Under the pieces are notes generated by a model. It saw nothing but the letters and a program-made list of their open reading frames with translations. It was not told where the DNA came from and searched no databases. Position numbers and translations under genes: made by a program. A stretch of 64,000 bases of DNA from Betaproteobacteria bacterium (GTDB lineage: Bacteria > Pseudomonadota > Gammaproteobacteria > Burkholderiales > Casimicrobiaceae), in NCBI GenBank assembly GCA_016716425.1, contig JADJWJ010000014.1:62001-126000 (forward strand), in the 5' to 3' direction. Numbering within the stretch: position 1 is the first letter of the stretch; the number at the start of each line of letters is the position of its first letter. This document shows, in pieces, positions 30,496 to 43,549 of this stretch.

Positions 30496-30515
30496 TTGTT
30501 CCATTCTTGGGACAA
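30496..30515. promoter_or_regulatory. Candidate LysR operator between azoR and lysR
   Basis: TTGTTCC-N6-GGGACAA (30496-30515) is an interrupted palindrome with one mismatch, lying in the 124-base AT-rich divergent gap, 24 bases before the LysR ATG. LysR regulators typically bind such dyads and repress their own gene. Confidence 0.45.
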
Positions 30516-30538
30516 TCGCGACAGCAAAGAGGGGACGC

Positions 30539-31522
30539 ATGACGATCGAACCGAACGACCTGCTGTTGTTCGCCCGGGTGGCCGATGAGGGGAGTTTGAG
30601 CCGCGCCGCCCAACGACTCGGGGTTCCCAAGTCGACGGTTTCACGCCGGATCGCGGCGCTCGAGGCCAGGCTTGGTGAGCGCTTACTCCTGCGGACGACC
30701 AGAAAGAACACGGTGACCGACTTCGGACGCAGCGTGCTGGAGCACGCGCATCAGGTCGCGCAGGAGGTCGAGGCCACGTCCCTGCTCGCCGAGTCGCGCT
30801 CGGCGCGTCCCAGCGGCCGCCTGCGCGTATCGATGCCGGGGGACTTGGCGAGCCTCGTGCTCTCGTCGGTGCTCACCGAGTTTCTGGACCGCTATCCCGA
30901 GGTCTCGCTCGAACTCGACCTCACCGCGCGCCGCGTCGACCTGATCGGCGAGAGTTTCGACGTGGCGATCCGCATGGGGGACCTCCCGGACGACGCCACG
31001 CTGGCAGCGCGCCGGCTCGCGACGTGGAGCGGTGGCCTGTACGCGGCCCCGGCCTACCTCGCTCGGCGTGGCGTTCCGAGCGAGCCGGAGGCGCTCATGG
31101 AACACGACGCGTTGCGCCTGCTCGCCCGCACCGGCGAGCCGGCGCCATGGGTGCTGACGCGCGGCAGCGAGCGTTGGGAAGGCATTCCGCCCGGCCGCGC
31201 GACCGCCAACTTGCCCGAGTTGCTGATCCGCATGGCGCGCGCCGGCGCCGGCATCGTCGTCGCCAAGCACCACGTCGCGGATGCCTACGTGCGCAGCGGC
31301 GAACTTGCGCCCGTCCTGCCGGACTGGCACGCCCCGCCGATGGCGGCGTGGGCCGTCTTTCCCGGCCGCCGGCTGCTGCCGGCGCGCACGCGCGTGTTCG
31401 TCGACACGCTGGCGGCGAAATTCTCCGGACCCGAATGCCAGGCGGTCGACGCGCAGGTTCGCGCGAGTGTGGCCGCCCGCGCGGAACGCGCTGCGGCCGC
31501 CACCCCGGCGGAATCCGCCTGA
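30539..31522 (+). CDS. LysR-family transcriptional regulator
   Basis: 327 residues. N-terminal winged helix-turn-helix (residues 3-62: LLLFARVADEGSLSRAAQRLGVPKSTVSRRIAALE) and a LysR substrate domain from about 90. AGAGG lies before the ATG. Divergent from azoR, so it probably controls azoR (and perhaps pirin) in response to quinone-like inducers; the ligand is unknown. Confidence 0.9.
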   Translation: MTIEPNDLLLFARVADEGSLSRAAQRLGVPKSTVSRRIAALEARLGERLLLRTTRKNTVTDFGRSVLEHAHQVAQEVEATSLLAESRSARPSGRLRVSMPGDLASLVLSSVLTEFLDRYPEVSLELDLTARRVDLIGESFDVAIRMGDLPDDATLAARRLATWSGGLYAAPAYLARRGVPSEPEALMEHDALRLLARTGEPAPWVLTRGSERWEGIPPGRATANLPELLIRMARAGAGIVVAKHHVADAYVRSGELAPVLPDWHAPPMAAWAVFPGRRLLPARTRVFVDTLAAKFSGPECQAVDAQVRASVAARAERAAAATPAESA

Positions 31523-31561
31523 CGCCCGGCATCGTCCCGTCGTTCATCGGAGCGCGCGACC

Positions 31562-33358
31562 ATGTCGTTTCTCGAGCAGGCGGCCCTCTTTCTCGGCACC
31601 GCGGTCCTCGTCGTCCCGCTGTTCCGCCGCCTGAAGCTCGGTGGCGTCCTCGGCTATCTCGCCGCCGGCGCGCTGATCGGGCCGTGGGGACTCGGACTGA
31701 TCGCGCACGCGGAGACGACGCTGCACTTCGCGGAGCTGGGCGTCGTGCTGCTGCTGTTCCTCGTCGGACTCGAACTGGAGCCGTCGCGGTTGTGGGCGTT
31801 GCGGCACCCGGTGTTCGGGCTCGGCGGCGCGCAGGTTGCCCTCACCGGCGCAGTCGCAACGCTGATCGCACATGGGCTCGGCCTGTCGTGGCCGGCGGCA
31901 GCCGTCGCCGGGTTCGGACTCGCGATGTCGTCGACCGCCATCGTGCTCGCCTGGCTCGGCGAGCGCGGCGAGCTGTCGAGTCCGGCGGGTCGGCGCGCGT
32001 TCGCGATCCTGCTCTTCCAGGACCTCGCGGTGATTCCGCTGATCGCGCTGCTGCCGCTGCTTTCGCCCGACGGCGAGGACATGGGCAACGGCTGGCTGGC
32101 CGCTGCCAAGGGGCTGGCGGCCATCGCGGTCGTCGTCGTGGGCAGCCGGCTGGTCATGCGCCCGGTGCTCAAGCTCGTCGCGAAGTTCGGCGGCCGCGAA
32201 GTCTTCACCGCCGCCGCGCTGCTGGTGGTGATCGGCGCCGCGCTGGTGATGAACGCCATCGGCCTGTCGATGTCGCTCGGCGCGTTCCTGGCCGGCGTGC
32301 TGCTCGCCGATTCCGAGTTTCGGCACGAGCTCGAGGCCGACGTCGAGCCGTTCAAGGGCCTGCTGATGGGCCTGTTCTTCATGGCGGTCGGGATGAGCGC
32401 GAACCTCTCGCTGTTCGCCGCGCAGCCGCTCGCCGTGCTCGGCGTGGCGGCGGGGTTGCTCGCGCTGAAGGCAAGCCTGACGTACGGAATCGCGCGCGCC
32501 GCCGGGACGGCGAACGAGGACGCGCAGCGCGTTGCCGTGTGGCTGGCGCAGGGCGGCGAGTTCGCGTTCGTGCTGTTCACCGCGGCGCTCGCCGAACGGA
32601 TTCTCGACGGCCCGACCGCGCAGTTCCTCGTGCTGGCCGTCACCGTCTCGATGCTGCTCGCGCCGCTGACGTTCGTCGTGCACGAGCGGTTCCTCGCGCG
32701 CTGGCTGGAACAACGGCGGCCGCCCGAGTTCGACCTGATCGACGGCCCCGGAAACCCGGTGATCATCGCCGGGTACGGCCGCTACGGGCAGATCGTCTCC
32801 CGGGTTCTGCGGATGGCCGGGGTGCCGTTCACGGCGATCGACGTGAGCTACCAGCAGGTCGACTTCGTGCGCCGCTTCGGCAACAAGGTGTACTACGGCG
32901 ACGCGTCGCGCGTCGAGCTGCTGGAGTCCGCCAAGGCACGCGACGCGAAGCTCTTCGTGCTCGCGATCGACGACGTCGACGCCTCTCTCAAGACGGCCGC
33001 GGTCGTGCGCAAGCACTTCCCCGCGCTGCCGATCCTTGCGCGCGCACGCAACCGGGTGCACCTGTACCGGCTGCGCGACCTCGGAGTCGAGGCGATCGAG
33101 CGCGAGACGTTCCAGTCGAGCCTCGACACGGCGCGGCAGGCGCTGGTCGCGATCGGCATGAACTCCGAGCAGGCGGCGCGCGCCGTCGCGATCTTCCGCG
33201 CGCACGACGTCGGCCTGCTCGACCTGCAATACGCGGTCCGGCAGGACGAGCAGCAGTTCATCCAGACGACCGCGCAGGCGGCCGCGCAGTTGCAGGAACT
33301 GTTCGAGGCGGACGTGCGGGAGGCGGCGCGGGACCGGAAACCGGGGTCAGAACCGTAA
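31562..33358 (+). CDS. KefB/KefC-type K+:proton antiporter
   Basis: 598 residues: an N-terminal Na+/H+ exchanger domain with about 12 membrane segments (1-375), then a TrkA-N/RCK nucleotide-binding domain (about 397-515, VIIAGYGRYGQIVSRVL). Kef systems export potassium to acidify the cell during electrophile attack, being held shut by glutathione. The glutathione synthesis gene gshA lies close by (35397) and azoR is upstream, a fitting stress context. It begins 39 bases after the LysR stop. Confidence 0.88.
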   Translation: MSFLEQAALFLGTAVLVVPLFRRLKLGGVLGYLAAGALIGPWGLGLIAHAETTLHFAELGVVLLLFLVGLELEPSRLWALRHPVFGLGGAQVALTGAVATLIAHGLGLSWPAAAVAGFGLAMSSTAIVLAWLGERGELSSPAGRRAFAILLFQDLAVIPLIALLPLLSPDGEDMGNGWLAAAKGLAAIAVVVVGSRLVMRPVLKLVAKFGGREVFTAAALLVVIGAALVMNAIGLSMSLGAFLAGVLLADSEFRHELEADVEPFKGLLMGLFFMAVGMSANLSLFAAQPLAVLGVAAGLLALKASLTYGIARAAGTANEDAQRVAVWLAQGGEFAFVLFTAALAERILDGPTAQFLVLAVTVSMLLAPLTFVVHERFLARWLEQRRPPEFDLIDGPGNPVIIAGYGRYGQIVSRVLRMAGVPFTAIDVSYQQVDFVRRFGNKVYYGDASRVELLESAKARDAKLFVLAIDDVDASLKTAAVVRKHFPALPILARARNRVHLYRLRDLGVEAIERETFQSSLDTARQALVAIGMNSEQAARAVAIFRAHDVGLLDLQYAVRQDEQQFIQTTAQAAAQLQELFEADVREAARDRKPGSEP

Positions 33359-33411
33359 TGCTGGTGCTTCGGGGCGCCTGCCCCAAACCGTACCTTGTCG
33401 CCGCACCGGTA

Positions 33412-35238
<1,827 letters not shown>

Positions 35239-35396
35239 GAACGGGGCGCGTACGCATCGCGTCCGCGGTGGCACGTGGCAACCGCGGACGGCAGGCGCCT
35301 TGCGGCGCGCACGCGCGATGTTACCGTGCCCCGGCCGGCGAGCCCAGCCGCGATGCGCGGCGGGGACCCAATCCGCGACCGCCCCTCCGCCGCCGC

Positions 35397-36911
35397 TCAG
35401 ACCCCCAGCCGCCGCGGGTCGAGGTACTGCTGCCGGTAGGTCTCGAACGGCATCGTGTCGCCGGCCTCGATCTCCCGCTGCCGGACCTGCGACTCCTCCG
35501 CCATGCGCGCAAATCGCGCCTCGACCTCCGCCGGATACGGCAGCGCCAGAATCGCCTCGCGATGCCGCCGCGACTCCGCGAGCACGAACCGCGAGTACGA
35601 GTTCCCATGCCGGTCCGCCATCACGCGCAGCACGCGCGCCGACGGCGTGGTCGCCGGCTCGTCGAGCGCGGCGCGCGCTGCCGCGACCGCATCGCCGTAC
35701 GCGTGCGTCCCGTTCGCGGCATCGAGTGCGGCCGCGATGGGTGCGCAGCCGTCCACGACGGCGCGGCCCCAGTCGGCAAGCGCCACCTCCTGCGTCCCCC
35801 GCAGCAGTCGCAATCCCGGCTCGCGGCCGCGCGAGGCGACCAGCAACTGGTTGCGGCCCCACGTCCCGATCTCCTCCGGGGTGTCGGGCGGGCTGTCGGC
35901 GAGCAGGCAGTGCAGCAGGAACACGTCGAGCATCCGCATCGTCGCGGGCTCGATGCCCACCGGCAGGAACGGGTCGAGGTCCATCAGCCGCACCTCGACG
36001 TACTCGACGCCGCGCTCGCGCAGCGCGTGCAGCGGCCGCTCGCCCTGGAAGATCCGCCGCTTCGGCCGGATGGTTCCGTAGAACTCGTTCTCGATCTGCA
36101 GCAGCGACGTCGCGAGCTGGCGGTAGTCGTCGCCGTCGGTGAGGCCGATCGCCTCGTACGGCGGATACGGCTGCGTCATGGCGTCCTGCAGCGAAGCGCC
36201 GTAGCTCGCGAGGCTGTTGTAGCTCACGGCGATCGACGCCTGCGCGTCGCTCTGGTAGCCCAGTCGCCCCATGCGCAGCGACGTCGCGTGCGGCAGGTAG
36301 AACGTGTCGGTGGAAAGGCGCGTGAGCTCGTGCGGGCGGCCCTCGACGAAGCACGCGCACACGGCGGGCGACGCGCCGAACAGGTACAGCAGCAGCCACG
36401 AATTGCGGCGGAAGTTGCGGATCAGCGCGAAATACGCGGTGTCCGGCAGCGGCAGCGGCAGCGAAAAGTTGTAGTGGATGCCGGAGATCGTCTGCATGCG
36501 CCGGCCGTACCGGTGCGCGAGGCCGGTCCGGTAGACGGTCTTCGCGCGGCCCAGATTGGACGTTCCGTAGCGGCCGATCGGGATCGCGTCCTCGTGGGGC
36601 AGCTTGCACGGCATGCTGCCGCACCAGAGCAGCTCGTCGCCGATCGCGCGATACACCGCCTGGTGGATCTCCGTCAACTCGCGCACGCAGGCGTCGCCGG
36701 TCGTGTGCACGCCGGTGATGAGCTCGAGCTGCGACTCGGAGAAGTCCGTCGTGATGTTGGGATGGGTGAGCGCGGATCCCAGCGGCGCCGGATGCGGTGT
36801 CGTCGCGAGCGTGCCATCGAGCCGCACGCGCAGGCTCTCCTTCTCGACACCGCGCAGGAGGCCGGTCAGCGCTTCGCGGGGCAGGGCGTGCAGGCGGTCG
36901 AGTTCCGACAT
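35397..36911 (-). CDS. gshA: Glutamate-cysteine ligase
   Basis: 504 residues of the proteobacterial GshA type (PF04262). It ligates glutamate and cysteine with ATP, the first step of glutathione synthesis. Recognisable blocks: GVEKESLRV near the start, TDFSESQLELITG, ISGIHYNFSLP, YVEVRLMDLDPFLP. The gene lies upstream of uup on the same strand with a 158-base gap. Glutathione would gate the KefC-type antiporter encoded nearby. Confidence 0.93.
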   Translation of the reverse strand: MSELDRLHALPREALTGLLRGVEKESLRVRLDGTLATTPHPAPLGSALTHPNITTDFSESQLELITGVHTTGDACVRELTEIHQAVYRAIGDELLWCGSMPCKLPHEDAIPIGRYGTSNLGRAKTVYRTGLAHRYGRRMQTISGIHYNFSLPLPLPDTAYFALIRNFRRNSWLLLYLFGASPAVCACFVEGRPHELTRLSTDTFYLPHATSLRMGRLGYQSDAQASIAVSYNSLASYGASLQDAMTQPYPPYEAIGLTDGDDYRQLATSLLQIENEFYGTIRPKRRIFQGERPLHALRERGVEYVEVRLMDLDPFLPVGIEPATMRMLDVFLLHCLLADSPPDTPEEIGTWGRNQLLVASRGREPGLRLLRGTQEVALADWGRAVVDGCAPIAAALDAANGTHAYGDAVAAARAALDEPATTPSARVLRVMADRHGNSYSRFVLAESRRHREAILALPYPAEVEARFARMAEESQVRQREIEAGDTMPFETYRQQYLDPRRLGV

Positions 36912-37078
36912 CGAGGGTCCGGGATGGGCGGCGGAACGCCGCGATGGGAGCGGACGGCGATTGTAGCGCGCCGGTCCGCGCCGCCCGCGCTGCGCGCTTG
37001 CGGTTCGATTATGCTAGGCGACCGGACACACCCGTTCCGACGGCCGTGGGCACGGATGCCGCGCGACCGTCAACGCCG

Positions 37079-37909
37079 ATGCCCAACGATTCGCCGCGCT
37101 GGCGGCGCACGCTCATGGAATGGCTGCTCGTCGCCGCTGCGCTCGTCGTCGGCATCCCGGCCGCCGCGTGGTTCGCGCAGGAGCGGCTCATCTTCTTCCC
37201 GCAGCCGGTGGCGTCGACGGCGCACCTGCCGCCGCACGCGCAGCCGCTCGCGGTCACGGCCGCCGACGGCACCACGCTGCGTGGGTGGATCGTCCCGGGC
37301 ACGCCGATCCCCGCGCCCGCCGTCGTCTACTTCGGCGGCAACGCCGAGGAAGTCTCGTGGACGCTGGCCGACGGCCGCTGGCCGCGCGAGTGGACGCTGG
37401 TGGCGCTCAACTATCGCGGCTACGGCGACAGCGAGGGGACGCCCGCCGCGCGCGAGCTGCTCGCCGACGGCCTTGCGGTCTTCGACGCGGTCGCCGCACG
37501 CGGGGACGTCGACGCGCGGCGGATCGTCGCGTTCGGGCGTTCGCTGGGCTCGGCGATGGCGGCGCACGTGGCCGCGCAGCGGCCCGTCGCGGCAGCGGTG
37601 CTGGTCTCGCCGTTCGACAGCCTCGCGGCGATCGGGCGCCACCACTATCCGTGGCTACCGGTCTCGCTGCTCCTGCGCCAGCGCTTCGATCCGGCCGCGG
37701 ACGCCGTGCAGAGCACCGTGCCGCTGCTCGCGCTCGTCGCCGACGCGGACTCGATCATTCCGGTCGCGCGCTCGCGCGCGCTGTACGACGCATGGGCCGG
37801 TCCGAAGCAGTGGATCGTCGTGCCGCGCGCCGACCACAACACGCTGGGCGCGACGCGCGAATTCTGGGACCCGATCGCGGGCTTCCTCGCGGCCGTGCCG
37901 CCGCGCTGA
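37079..37909 (+). CDS. Membrane-anchored alpha/beta hydrolase
   Basis: 276 residues: one N-terminal membrane helix (LLVAAALVVGIPAAAWFA), then QERLIFFPQP, the usual opening of the BEM46/YfhR-type family. The nucleophile elbow is GRSLGSAMA, with Asp near DADSIIP and His in ADHNTL. Substrate not known. Its TGA ends at 37909 and the next gene's stop begins at 37910, so the two converge with zero spacing. Confidence 0.82.
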   Translation: MPNDSPRWRRTLMEWLLVAAALVVGIPAAAWFAQERLIFFPQPVASTAHLPPHAQPLAVTAADGTTLRGWIVPGTPIPAPAVVYFGGNAEEVSWTLADGRWPREWTLVALNYRGYGDSEGTPAARELLADGLAVFDAVAARGDVDARRIVAFGRSLGSAMAAHVAAQRPVAAAVLVSPFDSLAAIGRHHYPWLPVSLLLRQRFDPAADAVQSTVPLLALVADADSIIPVARSRALYDAWAGPKQWIVVPRADHNTLGATREFWDPIAGFLAAVPPR

Positions 37910-38554
37910 CTACGCCTCGACCCCGAGCGCCGCCGCGGCGACACGCTCGATGGCTTCGTGCGTCGAATCGACGTGCACGACGCCCTCGACCTGCGGCGCC
38001 CCTTCGAGGCCGACGACCAGCCGTCCGTACTGGCGGCCGAGCGCCACCTCCGACAGCGTGCCGTAGCTGTCGCCGATCGCGATCAGGCAGAACGACGCGC
38101 ACGCGATCAGCGCGTTGCGCCCCTCGCCCATGCCGGTGGCGAGCACGATGTCGACGTAGTGGTTGGCGAACGCGGGCTCCGCTTCCGGCAGCAGGCCGAG
38201 CGACGTGCCGCCCACGCGCTTGACGCCCTCGCACACCGCCTGCATCACGCCGCCGCGGCCGCCGCAGACGACGACGAACCCGCAGTCGGCGAGCCGCTCG
38301 CCGACGCGCAGCGCCGCGGACAGCTGCGCCGTGGTCGCCTCGCGCGGGCCGACGACGCCGACGGGCACGCGCAGCGGGTGGCCGCTTTCGCGCTGCAGCC
38401 ACGTCGCGGCGCCGACGACGTCGACGCGCTCGCCGTGCACCACGTGCTCGGCGCTGCGCACGTACGTCCACGCGCGCGAGACGGCGTCGAAGCTGCGTCC
38501 CTGCGCGTCGTAGAGCATGCGGGCAGCCCGGTCGAGATCGAAGGTCGCGTTCAT
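37910..38554 (-). CDS. LOG-like / TIGR00725 family protein
   Basis: 214 residues with VCGGRGGVMQAVCEGVKRVGG, the lysine-decarboxylase-like (LOG, YvdD/TIGR00725) nucleotide-binding motif, and a GDSYGTLSEVALG block matching the PGGxGTxxE motif in altered form. True LOGs release cytokinin bases from their nucleotides; TIGR00725 members have unclear roles. The N-terminal 70 residues are an extra domain. Start ATG 38554. Confidence 0.8.
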   Translation of the reverse strand: MNATFDLDRAARMLYDAQGRSFDAVSRAWTYVRSAEHVVHGERVDVVGAATWLQRESGHPLRVPVGVVGPREATTAQLSAALRVGERLADCGFVVVCGGRGGVMQAVCEGVKRVGGTSLGLLPEAEPAFANHYVDIVLATGMGEGRNALIACASFCLIAIGDSYGTLSEVALGRQYGRLVVGLEGAPQVEGVVHVDSTHEAIERVAAAALGVEA

Positions 38555-38757
38555 GTCGGTTGCGGATTCGGGTCGCCTGGCGCACATGGGCGCGATGCGG
38601 CGCGGGCCGCCGATGCGGGCGCCGGGCGCTCAGCGCGGATGCTAACATCCGCGCTCGCGTCACGGCCGCGAACCGCGCGCCGTCACGCCGCGCGCACCGG
38701 TTCCGCGGACCACCCGCCCGCGAGCGGCCGGGCGGCGCCCACCGTCGGAGATCCCGC

Positions 38758-40716
<1,959 letters not shown>

Positions 40717-40723
40717 TCGCGCA

Positions 40724-41536
40724 ATGACGGACCGCCGCGACCAGGTCGACTACGTATCCGGAAGGACGCGCCTGTTCGGCATCGTCGGGCACCCGATCGA
40801 ACAGGTGCGCTCGCCGGAGATGATCACGGCGGAGATGACGGGCCGCGGCCACGATGCGGTGCTGGTTCCGCTGCACGTGCTGCCGGAGGACTTCGACACG
40901 GTCTTGCCGCAGCTCATGCAGGTGCGCAACCTGGGCGGGCTGGTGTTCACGATTCCCTTCAAGGCGCGCGCCTGCGCGCTCGCCGACGAGTTGCTGCCGC
41001 AGGCGCGCGTGATCGGCGCGATCAACGCGCTCGCGCGCGGGCGCGACGGCCGCTGGCGCGGCGAGATCTTCGATGGCCTCGGTTGCGTGGAGGCATTCCG
41101 CCGGCGCGGGATCCCGCTCGCCGGCAAGCGCGTGCTGCTGCTGGGCGCGGGCGGGGCGGGTTCGGCGATCGCGGCGGCGGTCGCGGCCGAACGGCCAACG
41201 CAGCTCACGATCTACGACGTCGACGGCGTGCGCGCCGCGGACGTCGCCGCGCGGGTCGCCGGCGCGCACCGGGGTGTGGCCGTGCACGCGGGCGCGGCGG
41301 ACGCGGACAGCGCCGACGTCCTGCTCAACGCGTCGCCGGTCGGCATGCTCGACGACGCGCGGCTGCCGATCCCGGTCGACTCGCTGCCGCGCGAGCTCGT
41401 CGTGTTCGACGCGATCGTCAAGCCGGAGCGTACGCCGCTGCTCGCGCTGGCCGAGCAGTGCGGCTGTGCCACCGTCGGCGGCCGCGAGATGATGCGCGGC
41501 CAGATCGCGCGGATGGTCGACTTCTTCTACGCGTAG
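40724..41536 (+). CDS. Shikimate dehydrogenase-like protein
   Basis: 270 residues. The catalytic Lys lies in FTIPFK (typical TVPxK) and the NAD(P) site is GAGGAGSAIA. The usual shikimate-contact motif with two Ser/Thr is changed to GHPIEQVRSPEM, and NTDG is FDGLG. These changes suggest a paralogue acting on quinate, aminoshikimate or another substrate, not the core AroE. Seven bases after the ABC exporter; convergent with the GNAT gene across 4 bases. Confidence 0.8.
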   Translation: MTDRRDQVDYVSGRTRLFGIVGHPIEQVRSPEMITAEMTGRGHDAVLVPLHVLPEDFDTVLPQLMQVRNLGGLVFTIPFKARACALADELLPQARVIGAINALARGRDGRWRGEIFDGLGCVEAFRRRGIPLAGKRVLLLGAGGAGSAIAAAVAAERPTQLTIYDVDGVRAADVAARVAGAHRGVAVHAGAADADSADVLLNASPVGMLDDARLPIPVDSLPRELVVFDAIVKPERTPLLALAEQCGCATVGGREMMRGQIARMVDFFYA

Positions 41537-41540
41537 CGCG

Positions 41541-42053
41541 TCAGCGCCGGTCGAGCGTGGGCGGCCGCCACGCCGGCAGGACCTGTCCCGGCGCACGCAG
41601 CACGCGGACCATCCGCACCGCCGTTTCGCGGCCGCGGTAATAGCCCGGTACGCGCAGCGTCTCGGTGAAACCCGCGTCGGCATACAGCGCGTGCGCCGGA
41701 TGATTGCCCGCGCGCAGCTCGACGTGCACGCTCACGGCGCCGGCCGCGGCCGCCGACTCGACGAGCCACGCGACGAGCGACCGCGCGATGCCGCGGCGGC
41801 GATGCGCCGGCCGCACGGCGAGCAGCGCGAGATGCGCGCGCTCGTCGCCGAACGACATCAGGGCGAACCCGGAGACGAGCGCGCCCTCGCGCGCGACCAG
41901 CGCGACCGCGTCCGGGTCCGCGATCATCCGTGCGATCCGTTGGGGCCGGTACTCCCAGCCCAGCCCCGTCTCGATCAGGTCGCGCGACATCGCCGCCAGC
42001 GCCCGCGCGTCATCCGGGCGCGCGAACTCCAGCGGGTGATCGCGCAGGGCCAT
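41541..42053 (-). CDS. GNAT N-acetyltransferase
   Basis: 170 residues. The acetyl-CoA site is LLAVRPAHRRRGIARSLVAW (Q/R-X-X-G-X-A type), followed by VSVHVELRAGNHPAHALYADAGF, the RimI-like motif. It may acetylate a protein N-terminus or a small amine. Start ATG 42053 gives MALRDHPLEF. Confidence 0.82.
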   Translation of the reverse strand: MALRDHPLEFARPDDARALAAMSRDLIETGLGWEYRPQRIARMIADPDAVALVAREGALVSGFALMSFGDERAHLALLAVRPAHRRRGIARSLVAWLVESAAAAGAVSVHVELRAGNHPAHALYADAGFTETLRVPGYYRGRETAVRMVRVLRAPGQVLPAWRPPTLDRR

Positions 42054-42266
42054 GGGGCATTCTGCCACCCGGTGCGCGCACGGCAAGGGCTGTCCCGACT
42101 GGCGCCATCGTTGCTGACCGGCGGTCCCGGCGGCGTGCCTTTACCGACCCGGGTCGCGCGGCGGGCCGGCCGTTCGCCAACGTGCCAGGGCGCACGACCG
42201 CAGCACGGCGCCAGGCGTGCCGCCGCGGCGCGCCGATGTCGAGACGCAATGGCGCATCAGAGTCGT

Positions 42267-42357
42267 CGTCCCCGCGAAGGCGCGGACCCGGCGCCATAGC
42301 CCGGTCCAATCGCGCAGGGAAACCATCGACAGTCGGTCCCCCGCCTTCGCGAAGACG
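42267..42357. repeat. Inverted repeat (CGTCCCCGCGAAGGCG family)
   Basis: CGTCCCCGCGAAGGCG (42267-42282) and CGCCTTCGCGAAGACG (42342-42357) are near-complementary arms 59 bases apart. The element lies in the 405-base gap between the GNAT start (42053) and the hydrolase stop (42459); nothing else coding is seen there. It belongs to the same broad class as 9094-9190. Confidence 0.6.
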
Positions 42358-42458
42358 AAGGGGGAGGCAGGCAACGGCAGATGGCATGCGCCGGTCGCAT
42401 GCCCTCCGGAACCAACGCTGCGACCGCCGACACCCGGGCTGCGCGGACGACGGTCGGC

Positions 42459-43397
42459 TCAACAGCTTCGCGAGGACGGTGCGCGGTCCGCGCGCGCGCG
42501 CACGGCTTCGCCCGGCTTGCCGAAGAGCTCGGCCAGCGCACGCTGATAGTCGCCGTTGCCCGTCCACATGCTGTTGTTGTGCGAGCCGTTCTCGACCAGC
42601 AGCAGCCGCTTGGGCTCGGGCGCGGCGCCGTACAGCGCCTGCGAGAACTTCGCCGGGATGAACCGGTCGCCCGCACCGTGCACGACGAGCACCGGCACGT
42701 CGATCGTGCGGATCTTGGAGATCGAGTCGAAGCGCTGCGTGAGGATGAGGCTCGTCGGCAGCCAGCTCCAGGACAGCTCCGCGGCGACGTCCGGCAGCGA
42801 CGTGAACGTCGCCTCGACGATGAGGCCGCGCGCCTGCGGCCGGCAGGCGGCGCCGTCGGCGGCGAGCTTCGCCGCGAGATCGATGGCGACCGCGCCGCCG
42901 AGCGAGTGCCCGTAGATCAACCGCCGCGCCGGATCGGGCTGGCGCTCGGTGAGCCACTTCCAGCCGGCCATCGCGTCCTCGTACACCATCTGTTCGGACG
43001 GAAGGTCGCCGTCGCTCTTGCCGAAGCCGCGGTAGTCGATTGCGAACACCGAGTAGCCGAACTGGCGCAGCTGCTCGATCCGGCGCAGGTGGCCGGTCAG
43101 GTTCCAGCGGACGCCGTGCAGGTAGTACACGACGGGGGCGTCCGGATCGGCGTCCGGCCACCACCACGCGTGAATGCGCTGCGCGTCCGGCGCCGCGGAC
43201 ACGGGCAGGTAGACGTCCTGCACCTCCACCGGCTGGCCGCTGTACCAGCCGGCGTCGCGCTTCTCGACGCGGAACGTGAGCGCGCGCTCCTTCTCCTCCA
43301 GCGTCGTGCAGCCGGTGACGAGGCCGAGCGCGACCAGCGTGCCGACGAGGGCGCGCAGCAGGACGGAGCGGGGCCAGAGGTAGCGCAGCACGGTCAC
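42459..43397 (-). CDS. Alpha/beta hydrolase lipoprotein
   Basis: About 312 residues from GTG 43397 (VTVLRYLWPRSVLLRALVG). The lipobox is LVTGC, so it would be anchored to a membrane after export. The nucleophile elbow is GHSLGGAVA, with YRGFGKS, GAGDRFIP (Asp) and NGSHNNSM (His). No ribosome site is obvious; an in-frame ATG at 43472 is the alternative but leaves a long pre-signal. It diverges from the rhomboid gene. Confidence 0.78.
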   Translation of the reverse strand: MTVLRYLWPRSVLLRALVGTLVALGLVTGCTTLEEKERALTFRVEKRDAGWYSGQPVEVQDVYLPVSAAPDAQRIHAWWWPDADPDAPVVYYLHGVRWNLTGHLRRIEQLRQFGYSVFAIDYRGFGKSDGDLPSEQMVYEDAMAGWKWLTERQPDPARRLIYGHSLGGAVAIDLAAKLAADGAACRPQARGLIVEATFTSLPDVAAELSWSWLPTSLILTQRFDSISKIRTIDVPVLVVHGAGDRFIPAKFSQALYGAAPEPKRLLLVENGSHNNSMWTGNGDYQRALAELFGKPGEAVRARADRAPSSRSC

Positions 43398-43549
43398 GGG
43401 AGGGCAGTCGGTTCCGGGTCGACGCGGCAGCTGGACGCCGACATTGTGGCGGCCCGGGACCCGGAATGACACCCGTTCGACGGCAATGGTTCCCTAAACC
43501 GGCACAATCGGGGTTGCGCCGGCGAAAACCCGGCACCACCTTCGCCCCC

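Noticed and set aside
35239..36624. Fusion of the Uup frame with an upstream extension through gshA
   Set aside because: The extension is a shadow of gshA; Uup homologues begin at the MPLVTLQDAELAFG position.
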